Positions 10,136-20,100 of a stretch of 64,000 bases of DNA are shown piece by piece. The DNA lies in assembly GCA_029204045.2 (NCBI GenBank), contig CM055077.1, positions 16,134,584-16,198,583 of the forward strand, read 5' to 3'. The translations under genes were made by a program, and so were the position numbers. Each line of letters starts with the position of its first letter. The first letter of the stretch is position 1. Under the pieces are notes generated by a model. That model ran no database searches. It saw only the letters and a list, made by a program, of their open reading frames with translations, and was not told where the DNA came from. Source of the stretch: Tillandsia leiboldiana. Lineage: Eukaryota > Streptophyta > Magnoliopsida > Poales > Bromeliaceae.

Positions 10136-12586
10136 TTATTTCAAGGAAAGCATCCCAATTGCTTTTCGTAAATGAATAAAACGTTTTTGATCCAAAGGTT
10201 TTGTTAGAAAGTCAGCTAATTGATCTTCAGTTGAAACATATGAAAGTTGAAGAGTATTTGATTCAACTAGCTCTCTAAGAAAATGATATCTAAGTTCAAT
10301 ATGTTTTGTTCTAGAGTGCAACACAGGGTTTTTAGAAATGTTAATTGCACTTGTGTTGTCACAAAGAATTGTTACCGAAGATGCTGAAATGCGGAAGTCG
10401 CTCAGTACGCTTTTCATCCAAATGAGTTGAGTTGAGCAACTTCCAGCTGAAATGTATTCCGCTTCGGCAGTCGAGAGTGCTATGCAATTCTGCTTTTTAC
10501 TGTGCCATGCAACAAGGCAATGGCCAAGATAGAAGCATGCACCACTCGTGCTTTTCCGATCATCCACTGATCCTGCCCAATCGGCATCTGAGTATCCAAC
10601 AATGTCCAGACTTGTTCCCATAGGATACCAAATTCCGAAATTAATTGATCCTTTGATGTACCGGATGATCCGTTTCACCGCTTTCAGGTGAACCTCCTTT
10701 GGTGCTGATTGATATCTCGCGCAAATCCCAACACTAAAGGATATATCCGGGCGACTAGCCGTGAGGTAAAGTAGACTTCCAATCATACTTCTATACAGTT
10801 TCTCGTCTACATTCTCATTATGTGATTCACTTCCAAGTCCCTTGTGGCTAGTTCCCATTGGAGTTGGAAAAACTTTACAATTTTCTAGATCAAACTTTTT
10901 GACCAACTCCAGTGCATACTTGGATTGACTCAAGTGAATACCTTCATCATTTTGTTTAATTTGCAATCCAAGAAAATAAGACAATTCGCCCATCATGGAC
11001 ATCTCAAATTCGCTTTCCATGGTCTCCGCGAATTTAGAAGCATCATTATCTTTTGTTGCACCAAATACAATGTCATCGACATAGATTTGTGCTACAATGA
11101 AATTATTTTGATAATGCTTCACAAAGAGAGTCCTGTCAGCTCCCCCTCGAGTATAGCCCTTCTCCAAAAGGTGCTTTGTTAACCTTTCGTACCATGCTCG
11201 CGGTGCTTGTTTCAGACCGTAAAGAGCCTTTTTCAAACGAAAAACATGGTTAGGTTGTTTATGATCTACAAAACCTTTCGGTTGAGCTACATAAACTTCC
11301 TCATTTAAAAACCCATTTAGAAATGCGCTCTTGACGTCCATTTGAAATAATTTGATTTTAAAATGACAAGCAATAGCAAACAATATACGAATGGACTCGA
11401 GTCTAGCTACAGGGGCGAAAGTTTCGTCAAAGTCTATACCTTCTACTTGAGAGTAGCCTTGAGCAACTAGTCGTGCCTTGTTCCTGATGATAGTACCATC
11501 TTCATCTTTCTTGTTCTTGAAGATCCATTTGGTACCTATCACATTATGTTGCTTTGGAGGCTTCGTTAATTCCCAGACTTTGTTTCGCTCAAATTGATGG
11601 AGCTCTTCCTGCATTGCTTTAATCCAGTAGTCATCCTGAAGAGCTTCATCTATTGTCTTTGGTTCGATTAAAGATACGTAGCAAGCAAGTCCGCAAACCA
11701 ACTGCCTTCGAGTTCTAACTCCTTCTTGTGGATCTCCAATGATGTTCGATTCCGGATGATCCTTGGAGATTCGTAGCGTTTGTTGAAACGGAGTACTCGG
11801 AGGTACACGAGATGATTCCTGCACATCAGATAAACTAGAAGAACCATTAGATGCATCATTAGTATTGGAAGTATTATTATGAGAAGATGCACTAGCAGGA
11901 GAATCATCATCTAGAGAGATATCGAGGGTAGATTTTTCAGATTCAAAATGAGAAGCTTCATCTACTTTAACATTTATAGATTCTACAATCGTCTTAGATT
12001 CAATGTTAAATACTCGATATGCTCTGCTATTCGTAGAATAACCCAAAAAGATCCCTTCATCACTTCGAGAGTCGAACTTTCCAAGATTTTCACGGTCACG
12101 TAAGATGTAACATCGACTCCCAAAGATACGAAAGTACTTGATATCCGGTTTTCTACTAAACCACAGCTCATATGGTGTATTCAAGGTTCCTGGGCGCAAA
12201 TACACTCTGTTAATGACATAGACAGCGGTGTTCACAGCTTCAGCCCAAATATGTAGCGGTAATTTCCGGCTATGAAGCATCACACGCGCCATCTCTTGAA
12301 CAACCCTGTTTTTGCGCTCAACAACACCATTCTGCTGAGGTGTATGGGGTGCCGAGAATTCATGTTTAATGCCATTTGAAGTACAAAAATCAATGAATTT
12401 TGAATTTATGAATTCTCCACCCCTATCACTTCTAACACGAATGATCTTTTCATTCTTTTCAATCATAATACGATGGCAAATCTCATGAAAAGAGTCAAAC
12501 GTATCAGCTTTCTCTCTCAAAAATGCTACCCAAGAAAACCGAGAGAAATCATCAACCAATAAAAAGATGTACCATTTACCTCCCAA
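10136..12586 (-). CDS. Copia pol fragment: integrase core, reverse transcriptase, RNase H
   Basis: The frame has 816 residues and no internal stop. Residues 1-100 are the integrase catalytic core, with the first Asp in VDDFSR (about 12-13), D54 in RSDRGGEF and E90 in NGVVERKN; 35 residues separate D54 and E90 (DD35E). Reverse transcriptase follows at about 335-580, with D417 in FQMDVKSAF and the YVDD motif at 502-505. RNase H covers about 655-790, with D667, the E708/E710 region and D743, and ends in ADFLTKPL. Copia order (integrase before RT) fixes the superfamily. The frame starts inside integrase: the HHCC domain, GAG-pre-integrase and protease are absent, so the product could not complete a cycle alone. 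The listed Met is only the first in frame. Confidence 0.93.
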   Translation of the reverse strand: MGGKWYIFLLVDDFSRFSWVAFLREKADTFDSFHEICHRIMIEKNEKIIRVRSDRGGEFINSKFIDFCTSNGIKHEFSAPHTPQQNGVVERKNRVVQEMARVMLHSRKLPLHIWAEAVNTAVYVINRVYLRPGTLNTPYELWFSRKPDIKYFRIFGSRCYILRDRENLGKFDSRSDEGIFLGYSTNSRAYRVFNIESKTIVESINVKVDEASHFESEKSTLDISLDDDSPASASSHNNTSNTNDASNGSSSLSDVQESSRVPPSTPFQQTLRISKDHPESNIIGDPQEGVRTRRQLVCGLACYVSLIEPKTIDEALQDDYWIKAMQEELHQFERNKVWELTKPPKQHNVIGTKWIFKNKKDEDGTIIRNKARLVAQGYSQVEGIDFDETFAPVARLESIRILFAIACHFKIKLFQMDVKSAFLNGFLNEEVYVAQPKGFVDHKQPNHVFRLKKALYGLKQAPRAWYERLTKHLLEKGYTRGGADRTLFVKHYQNNFIVAQIYVDDIVFGATKDNDASKFAETMESEFEMSMMGELSYFLGLQIKQNDEGIHLSQSKYALELVKKFDLENCKVFPTPMGTSHKGLGSESHNENVDEKLYRSMIGSLLYLTASRPDISFSVGICARYQSAPKEVHLKAVKRIIRYIKGSINFGIWYPMGTSLDIVGYSDADWAGSVDDRKSTSGACFYLGHCLVAWHSKKQNCIALSTAEAEYISAGSCSTQLIWMKSVLSDFRISASSVTILCDNTSAINISKNPVLHSRTKHIELRYHFLRELVESNTLQLSYVSTEDQLADFLTKPLDQKRFIHLRKAIGMLSLK

Positions 12587-12669
12587 AGATGGTTGACGGG
12601 TCGGCCAAAAGAAAAAGAAGAAAAGAAAAATAGTCTACACAAACTATACAAGATTTAATCGTAGAGCGA
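12587..12669 (-). other. Deletion scar between gag and pol in copia1
   Basis: Reading the minus strand, gag ends just after the residues GETPPCP, and about 50 bases of AT-rich filler with stops follow. Integrase sequence then resumes at GPTRQP. The related copy at 27967-30018 has protease, GAG-pre-integrase and the integrase zinc domain between these same two points, so roughly 0.5-0.6 kb of coding sequence is missing here. Confidence 0.75.
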
Positions 12670-14691
12670 TTAAGGACAAGGAGGGGTTTCACCTTTGCAT
12701 ACCCAAACCTTTTGAGTTTTGGAGTATGTCGGTAAAGGTTGAGAGATTCTCCTTGAAGACGACGTCTTGTATGATTGATCTTTTTCTTTTGTTATCGTCT
12801 TGTTTGAGGTGCTACCAATGTTCTTTCCTTTTGAAAAATCCTTCCGTGAATTTCGGGAAGTGAGCTTATTGGTAGCAATTGCAAGATGTGGTTGATTTGT
12901 TCTTTGAGCTCCAATCTCGCAATTTCTTTCGATGTGCCCTGCAAAATTACAACGAAAACATACCTTTGAGCTTGACGATTCCGAAGAGGATGAGGTAGGT
13001 TTGTTGTCGTTGTTTGTCTTGAATTCCGATGTCGGAGGAGGAGATACCGACTGAGGCACAAAGACTGTCCCACTCGAACTTGGACTGTTTCCAGTTTGAG
13101 TGTACCCGAGGCCGAACCGATTTGTTTGACCAAGACCAAGGAGTTTATCCAACTTACTCCTTCCTAAGGAGAATTGCTGTAAGTCATCCTTGAGTTGGAG
13201 AATGGTCTCTGTCATTTCCCGTCTTTCCTGTCGGCCCTCGCCATAGAGCTTCAAGAAGTAGTTTGCTTTGTTCACCATATCTATATAGTTCTTCTTGAGC
13301 TGTTCATTGGACTCTTGAAGGGAAACATTTGCTTTTATCAAACTATCCCTTTCCACTTCAAGATCGGTCGAGAGAGAAGTTACCCTTTTTACTTCTTCTT
13401 CGAGATCCTGCAATCTCCCTCTCAACCCCTTGTTTTGCTTAGCCGGTTTCTTTAAATCCTGTAAAGATCTGTGATAGGCTAGAGCAAACTCTTCACCTTC
13501 CGAATCATCCGATTCATTGTCCATTGCATTCTTTTCAACAGTGGAGTTGGACAATGATTCAGACGTAGTTGCCATAAAGCACATGAATGGTGAAGATGTG
13601 GACGCGTGGAATGCCGTGGAGCTCTTTTCTTCATCACTTGAAGACGACTCATTTGACGTTGAGTTGTCATCCCAAGTGACGACTTGCATCGCCTTCTTCT
13701 TTGCCGGATACTTGTTAGGACACTCCGTTGCAATGTGGCCGTAGCCTCGACATTTGAAGCATTGCAGTTGTCCTTCTGAACTTTTCTTATCCTTTGAGAA
13801 GTTCTCCTGCTTTCTTGACTTGTGACTTGGAGTACCCTTGCCTTTGTTCCACTTTCCGAAGGATGGAGATTTGCTTGAATTACCCCTTCGGAAGTTGCGG
13901 CGAAACTTCCTTGTCAAGAGAGCGAGCTGCTTCTCAAATTCCTCCATAGAAAGGTTCTCGTCATCGTCCGAGGAGGATGTATCCGCGTCTTCTTCCTTAG
14001 TTGTTTTCAACGCATAACCTGAAGACTTAGAAGTGGATGCTTTTCCAGAAGAATTGTTAGTATTAAAAGTCATTTCATAAGTTTGTAATGAGCCAACTAA
14101 TTCTTCTACACGTATTTCGTCCGGGTGTTTAATAGTTTCAATGGCAGTAACCTTTGGGCGAAATCGTTCAGGAAGAGTTCTTAAGATTTTTCTTACAATC
14201 TTAAATTCTGGAATCTTCTCTCCCAGATTAGCACATGAGTTTACGATGTCTTGCAATCGTGTATAGTAGTCCGTGAAAGATTCATTTTCTGCCATTAAGA
14301 TAGAGTCAAACTTGCTCGTAAGCATTTGCAGTTTCTGAATCTTCACGAGGTTAGTTCCCTCATGTGTAACCTGGAGAACATCCCAGATTTCTTTCGCAGT
14401 CTCACATGCCGAGACGCGAGAGAATTCAGTTTGAGATAAGGCATTAAAAATAGCATTAATTCCCTTGCCATTGTAAGAAGATAACTCAAACTCTTCCTTG
14501 GTCCATTTCGACCTAGGTTTTAAGGTGTGAACATCAGAGATAAGTTCAGTTGGATTAGACCATCCTGATTCAATTGAATGCCACACCCTTTCGTCGATGG
14601 AAGATAAAAAGGCTTTCATCCGTACTTTCCAGTACGCATAATTTGTTCCATCAAAGAAAGGGGGTCGATTGATGTTTCCACCTTCAACCAT
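12670..14691 (-). CDS. Copia gag polyprotein
   Basis: The frame has 673 residues. The first 230 resemble the copia gag region seen in plant elements (N-terminal GGNINRPPFFDGTNYAYWK; UBN2/DUF4219-type). A canonical zinc knuckle lies at C311-X2-C314-X4-H319-X4-C324. A Ser/Asp-rich linker and a likely coiled coil (about 405-515) follow, then a second knuckle at C578-X2-C581-X4-H586-X4-C591. Gag packages the RNA and forms the particle. The start Met is 20 nt downstream of the PBS, as expected. The frame stops at the deletion scar, so the C-terminal continuation into protease is lost. The second copies at 21.0-21.9 kb and 28.0-29.1 kb confirm the family. Confidence 0.92.
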   Translation of the reverse strand: MVEGGNINRPPFFDGTNYAYWKVRMKAFLSSIDERVWHSIESGWSNPTELISDVHTLKPRSKWTKEEFELSSYNGKGINAIFNALSQTEFSRVSACETAKEIWDVLQVTHEGTNLVKIQKLQMLTSKFDSILMAENESFTDYYTRLQDIVNSCANLGEKIPEFKIVRKILRTLPERFRPKVTAIETIKHPDEIRVEELVGSLQTYEMTFNTNNSSGKASTSKSSGYALKTTKEEDADTSSSDDDENLSMEEFEKQLALLTRKFRRNFRRGNSSKSPSFGKWNKGKGTPSHKSRKQENFSKDKKSSEGQLQCFKCRGYGHIATECPNKYPAKKKAMQVVTWDDNSTSNESSSSDEEKSSTAFHASTSSPFMCFMATTSESLSNSTVEKNAMDNESDDSEGEEFALAYHRSLQDLKKPAKQNKGLRGRLQDLEEEVKRVTSLSTDLEVERDSLIKANVSLQESNEQLKKNYIDMVNKANYFLKLYGEGRQERREMTETILQLKDDLQQFSLGRSKLDKLLGLGQTNRFGLGYTQTGNSPSSSGTVFVPQSVSPPPTSEFKTNNDNKPTSSSSESSSSKVCFRCNFAGHIERNCEIGAQRTNQPHLAIATNKLTSRNSRKDFSKGKNIGSTSNKTITKEKDQSYKTSSSRRISQPLPTYSKTQKVWVCKGETPPCP

Positions 14692-14710
14692 TGTTCACAA
14701 CCCTATTCCC

Positions 14711-14722
14711 GCTCTGATACCA
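14711..14722 (-). other. Primer-binding site of copia1, tRNA-Met
   Basis: The minus strand reads TGGTATCAGAGC, two bases inside the LTR boundary at 14725. It is complementary to the 3' end of initiator tRNA-Met, the usual copia primer. Confidence 0.9.
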
Positions 14723-15480
14723 CTTGTTGGGTCGTATATAATATGGATCTAAATAGGGGAAGAAACACCTAGAGGGGGGTGAATAGGTGTAAACGTATAA
14801 ACACTCCAAAAAATCGTTGCGATAAAACCCAATGCGGAAAATAAAATAACACGCAAGATTTTTACGTGGAAAACTCCATCACCGGAGTAAAAAACCACGG
14901 GACCGATAACACGGCAGAAATCCACTAGAATTAAAACACGTACAAGGTGATTTACCGTACACACTTACGACTCAACCTTTTCCATACGCTCCTAGAGGAT
15001 CTTCTCCGCTCGCTCCAGACGCTTCTCGAATCCACGATCTGCGCCCAACGCCGAATCCACGGCGTCCAACGTCGAATCCACGACGTCCGACCGAATCCAC
15101 GGTCTTCACCCAATAGCACCGTTCGAATCCACGAACGTGCCTCGCTCCGAATCCACGAGAGCGATTGAACCTTGAATCCACAAGGACACGCGAATCCACG
15201 CGCCGATTTTTGGGGAAAATCGTTGTTTTTGGGTGGTGATGATCCGCCGAATACTTAGATCAAAGATAGATCGGAAATACCATCTAAGTATTCATTAGTT
15301 TGATTCAACTCAAGATGTGAGTATGAAAACCTAGAATCAAACTAATCAATATAGATGAAGAAACATAGAGTATTCTCTAATGATTTCCTTTCTTCTCTAT
15401 ATGTGGATCTATAGCCGTATAAGATGATACAAGAAAATGACGGCTATGTGGATTCACCCTAGAAAGAAAGACATAGGGTG

Positions 15481-15490
15481 CATTTATAGG
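15481..15490 (-). promoter_or_regulatory. TATA box of copia1 LTR
   Basis: The minus strand reads CCTATAAATG. The corresponding CCTATAAAT occurs at 22651 in the second copia LTR. The palindrome array starts about 65 bp upstream. Confidence 0.75.
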
Positions 15491-15553
15491 TTAGAAACCC
15501 TAGGAAGGAGATAAGAATCAAAAACCAACCATTTCTGGATATTTACGGACGGC

Positions 15554-15835
15554 GATCCGGATCGTGATAACTAGGATCCGGATCGTCATAACAAAACAGC
15601 CAATTCCAGAAAAACGAAGGTTCGGGATCCGGATCATGTGACTACGATCCGGATCGTTCATACAGTTCACCAAACATCAACGTTCGGGATCCGGATTGCG
15701 AAGCAAGATCCGGATCGTTCAAGGTAGATGGTAAACTCAACGTTCGGGATCCGGATCAAGAGACTACGATCCGGATTGCGACGATGTATGAACGAACCAC
15801 CTTCGGGATCCGGATCGAACAACCTGATCCGGATC
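15554..15835. repeat. Array of ten GATCCGGATC palindromes in U3, arranged in pairs
   Basis: Sites start at 15554, 15575, 15626, 15646, 15688, 15707, 15748, 15768, 15807 and 15826. Eight are perfect; those at 15688 and 15768 end in T. They form five pairs 19-21 bp apart, with about 40-50 bp between pairs. The left member of most pairs is preceded by TTCGG. Confidence 0.92.
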
Positions 15836-16062
15836 CTGAACATGTCCCAAGTCCAGTTTTTGATTTTTATGCAATGAAAGATTCTTCCAAGTGTTTCTAC
15901 ACTACAAGAAGTATTCGGATCACACAAATTCTTTAGTTAAACATACCTGATCCTTTTGAATTCTTCTTACTTGAGATTGAGTTAAATGATCCAACTTTCT
16001 TCACCTTCAATCTTCAAGACTTGAGACTTTCACGAAACTACGCCAACTCAAATTCCGTAACA

Positions 16063-17105
16063 GAAATGCCTCTGACGGCCGATCTGTCCTCCATCACCCG
16101 GCGCCAAGCACCAATATCCAGAACTCACCTTTGGCGGCAGATCCCTATCCAAAGGAACTGTAGCGCCACGCTCCATACACAACGCCTACACCATCGAGGC
16201 GTCAATAATCCAAAACGGAGGGACCAACTAAACAGAATGGTATCCTGGCGCAATCCACTCCCAGCCACATATATCCTATGCGCCTCGTCCCTCAAACCTG
16301 GAGCGCGCAGTTAAGCAACTGCGTAAACCCTCGGCACAAGGAGGCTCTCAAATAGTCTCTCCAATACCACCAACCACGATTCTACCTCCAAAGGCTCCAA
16401 GCTCAATCCTATGAATCAGGGTGGTTCATCTGCCAAAACTGGTTCACTAGATCGATCACGTCCCCTCAGCTCACCAGTTGTCAACTGTCCACCCTGCCTC
16501 GGTGCCTCGGCACAAAACATTGGCACAGAAGGGGCTACTCAGTGCTCCATCGGCGCCACAGAAATCACTGCCGCTGAGGATACTGCAACCAGGTGGTCTC
16601 AGAAGGAAAGCACTGTCGAGCTGCTCACTGCTCCGACAACTGTGTCACCTAAACCAGCTGCTCACTCTGCTGCTGATATGCCTCAGACAATCCAATCATC
16701 TGGGTCCGGAGCTCTCTGACCTCAATCCGGGTATCCGACCCAAAACCAACCACTCAAGCTCAACTGCTATGACAGGATGTACACGGGTCCCAAATCCAGC
16801 GTCGGGGAGACACCGCTCGCCACGACGAAACAGCAAAACAGCACACAACAACACTGGACCCAATCCAGCGAAAGTATAAAGCATGTCACCCGTTCCACAG
16901 CATTATGTTGTCTGCAGCCAACATAATCACTTAGGAGAATAAACATGCCGATCACTCCTCCCGTCCCTTGGGAGAGGTATAAAACTCAATCAGGACTCTC
17001 GCTATAAATCACGACTCTCACGAAGTCAACCAAGGGTCAAACCATAAGCCTAGGGTTTCTAAGTCCACCATGAGCTACAACCTAGGCTCTGATACCACTC
17101 TAATC
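16063..17105 (-). other. Leader (5' internal region) of a family A element
   Basis: This stretch lies upstream of the PBS and LTR at 17.1 kb. Its right part is similar to 49191-49799, which stands in the same position beside the A7 LTR (shared CCACCCTGCCTCGGTGCC and GCTCCGACAACTGTGTCAC). Short frames here have no recognisable product. The copia1 element abuts it at 16062, so copia1 appears to have inserted into this element's interior. Confidence 0.6.
17085..17097 (-). other. Primer-binding site of family A element, tRNA-Met type
   Basis: The minus strand reads TGGTATCAGAGCC, 8 nt inside the LTR boundary at 17106. The same site with the same gap occurs at 49781-49792. Confidence 0.8.
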
Positions 17106-20100
17106 TGTCACGCCCCGGGGTCGAAACTGCGACCCGGGCTCGCCAACAGATCCGCCGCCTATGCAACACCCCGCACAGGCGAAGCGTCCAACCTGCAAGA
17201 AAAGGTACTACAGCTAACAAATATCAGAGCTATAAATGAAAATCTGCTGTAAAACTAAAATCAACCACTGTACAACTGGAAATAATACAATAATGTCTAT
17301 CTCCCAAAAATGATAATCATATAATATCCTCAGATACAAAACCCAGAACTCAACAGGGAGGTATCTCCAATAAATACATCAGTGTATAGGCTCTCAATAC
17401 ATATCATATCCTCACTACATCAATCTCTCAAAAGAGGAAATAAAATAACTAATCTACTGAAGATCTCCGCTGAAGGGGTACCACTACTCTCCAACGACGG
17501 GTAGGGATCTAGCTCGCGACTCCCTCGCCTCGATCAACAACCACAGAATCAGCAACACCCGCTAAGACTCTGCAAAACAAGGAGAGAAAAGAAAGGGAGG
17601 GGGAAAACCCCCAATGGGTGTGAGAACTACACCAAAAAGGGAGTTCTCAGTCGGTACCACCGCCATGCCCGACGACCTGCCCACAAAGTCCACTAGAGGC
17701 ATAAGATAACCAATGCAGTAAAAGCTGAACAAGAAAGCTGGAGACACTCAACAGCTACCATGCCTCTATCTAAATGCTCAAAAGTGGAGAACCAATGAAG
17801 GATATACCACCACTAGCACATGAAGTGCACAATCGACCCAATCGAGCTGACTGCCACATCTGGTCCAGTCAAACCTGCGCCCACCTACTACCACCTCCCA
17901 CTGCCGGGCAGGAATTACGTAGGGTGTCCAAACGGACTAACTCGCTATCGAGTAGTGGCTCATGCAGGCTATAGTCGAAATCCACGCTCTCTCTCAGAAT
18001 GGATAGACTCAAGATGCTCAACCTCTCACACAACGGTCAAGGTACTCACAACGACACGGGACCACCGTCAAACCAAACGGCTCCCAACAACACTAGCACT
18101 GGTCTAACACAGCTACTAGAGTCCACTCAGTCCCCCTGACACGAGTGCAACAATAAAGTAAATGCCTGTAATAACCCCAATCAATGAACCAGTAAGAACT
18201 GGTACTGCCTGCTGTGCCTGCCAAATCGGGTATGCTGGCCAACGCATAACACCGATAGGGGATAGGAGTCTCAAGGACTCAAAGTATGTATAACGCACAC
18301 TCCGGAGTGGCACTCGAGGGGAGCGACCCACACGAGTAAAGTGTCTGAGTAATAAGTATAATAGTAGTATAAATCAGCAGGACTGGATCATGGCTCTGAT
18401 CAAAGTGGGAAAGCTCAACCACTAAAGAAAACCCCGGTCCTCAATCAGAAGCAAAAGTACTCAATAAGTGGGAAACTCCGTCCACTAGAGAAATATGATA
18501 CATAAATAACTATCCGGTCAACCGCCCAATATCCGCGGTTGCCGTAAAACCCTGCCAGCCACATTCCAGCACAACCCATCCCTGACACCAATGTCCCGGC
18601 TACACTACCCCAAACCCCTGCTCGCACCTGAGCAACACAGACTGCCTGACTAACAAAGAGGGAGAAAGGAATAACATGGTTTCTCCTAAGTCAAATTCCA
18701 AAAGGTAGTGTAGCAGTAAAAGATGGCCTAACTAGATGTCCATACAAGCATGCAAATGTCCTCAAGGAAGTGAAAGGGAGTAAAGCATATAATAGCCCCA
18801 CAAAGGTATAAACAACATGCTAGAATCCCTAATGAACGACACCGGTCCATAATCCAGGGTCTATCAAAAGAATGATCAGAATAATACCCGCACATAGATC
18901 TAGCCTCCTACTCCATCGAGTAATCATAACATAAAAGACTATGTGCAACATGGCATGCTAAAAGATCACTACTATAGTATATCAATCTGCATGATCTAGG
19001 CCATTCCTCAAGCTTCCATCTCGATGCTAAATATTGTACAATTAAATAAGCATGCTAACAATCACATAGGGTAAATCCCTTAGGTAAGCATTTACTATTC
19101 ATCATCATGAATATTAATCTTGCAATTCCCTTATACAATCATCCTTCCTAGCTTACCTCACAATAACATACATTGTACCCTAAACATGCATGCATTATAA
19201 TATAAGAATTAGAGAACCGTCCACCGGTTCTGGAGATGAAGCAACCCACCTGAAAAGCTTTCCGCAGGCAAAGCTGAAGTCGGCGAAGAGAGTGGCCACT
19301 TGCTAACGAAATCCACCGAACCCGCATCCTTGGTACATGGTTGCAAAAGCTTCAGCTCCAAACAACATCACCCCAACTTGCAACACCACAACAAACAACA
19401 TCACAACACAATTCACTAATCATACCCCAAAATGTACACCAACAGTATTGCTGTTTTTCCCAAATAGCACAAAGAAGGGCATTTCTCACCTCCAAGCAGT
19501 GCTCCAAAAATTCCAGAAAATTCACGGTTGCGATCCTCGCGACGAGTAGCGCCAAAACGAGTGTTTATACGCCCCGTTCCGACACCTCTAGGCCAAGATA
19601 CAAATTAAACAATGTGGGGCGCCGGTAATCCACAACACTGCAAAACTTCGGGATACAACCCCAAAGAAGCTTAAATCTCACCTTCGAAGAATCCTCAGAG
19701 AAATCCAATAAAAATATGACCGTGTTCCTCTCGAAGAGTAGATGTCAATCGAGTCCTTAACCGCCTCATTCCGATGCTTGTAGGTCGAGATAGAAAATCG
19801 ACAAGCCTCCGCTGTCCAAAGTCTCACAGCAGAAAAAGGGTTCACAGAAACACCTCGGGAACAGTGCCGAAAACTCGAAACGAGGAGAAGTGATCAACAC
19901 AGAAAACGAAGCCTTACCTCTCGTGAACGCGCTGCCGCAAAAATCGGCTCAAAATTCCATCCGGGTGATCCGGTGTGCCTCGCGGACTGAAGAGCGACGG
20001 TAATAGCCAAAAATCCAAGGTGCGTCGATGTGCGCCGCGTCGCAGATAACGCCGATGGCACGTTCTCCAAAATTGCCTAAGATCCAACGAAGGGTGCAGG

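Larger units (their letters stand above)
9850..16062 (-). mobile_element. Ty1/copia element, Sirevirus-like, internally deleted and lacking its 3' LTR (copia1)
   Basis: On the minus strand the order is LTR (16062 to 14725), PBS, gag (14691 to 12670) and pol (12586 to 10136). Protease and the integrase N-terminus are missing between gag and pol, and no second LTR is found on the left, where sequence from about 10135 to 9850 is AT-rich and non-coding. A long gag with coiled coil, a separate pol frame, an LTR over 1.3 kb and CCGG palindromes upstream of the promoter are all typical of Sireviruses. The left edge is approximate: it is where homology to the B1 LTR stops. Confidence 0.8.
14725..16062 (-). 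repeat. 5' LTR of copia1 (1,338 bp)
   Basis: The plus strand begins TGTTGGG and ends CGTAACA, giving TG...CA ends with the short inverted repeat TGTT/AACA. It is homologous along its length to the LTRs at 21915-23174 and 31801-32395. It contains repeated CCACGAATCC-like words in the transcribed half (about 15.0-15.2 kb), a TATA at 15481 and ten CCGG palindromes at 15554-15835. The next five bases on the right are gaaat. With no partner LTR, its age cannot be estimated. Confidence 0.9.

Noticed and set aside
10136..14691. Endogenous pararetrovirus
   Set aside because: Integrase precedes reverse transcriptase, a tRNA-Met PBS and LTR are present, and no movement or coat protein is seen; this is a copia retrotransposon.
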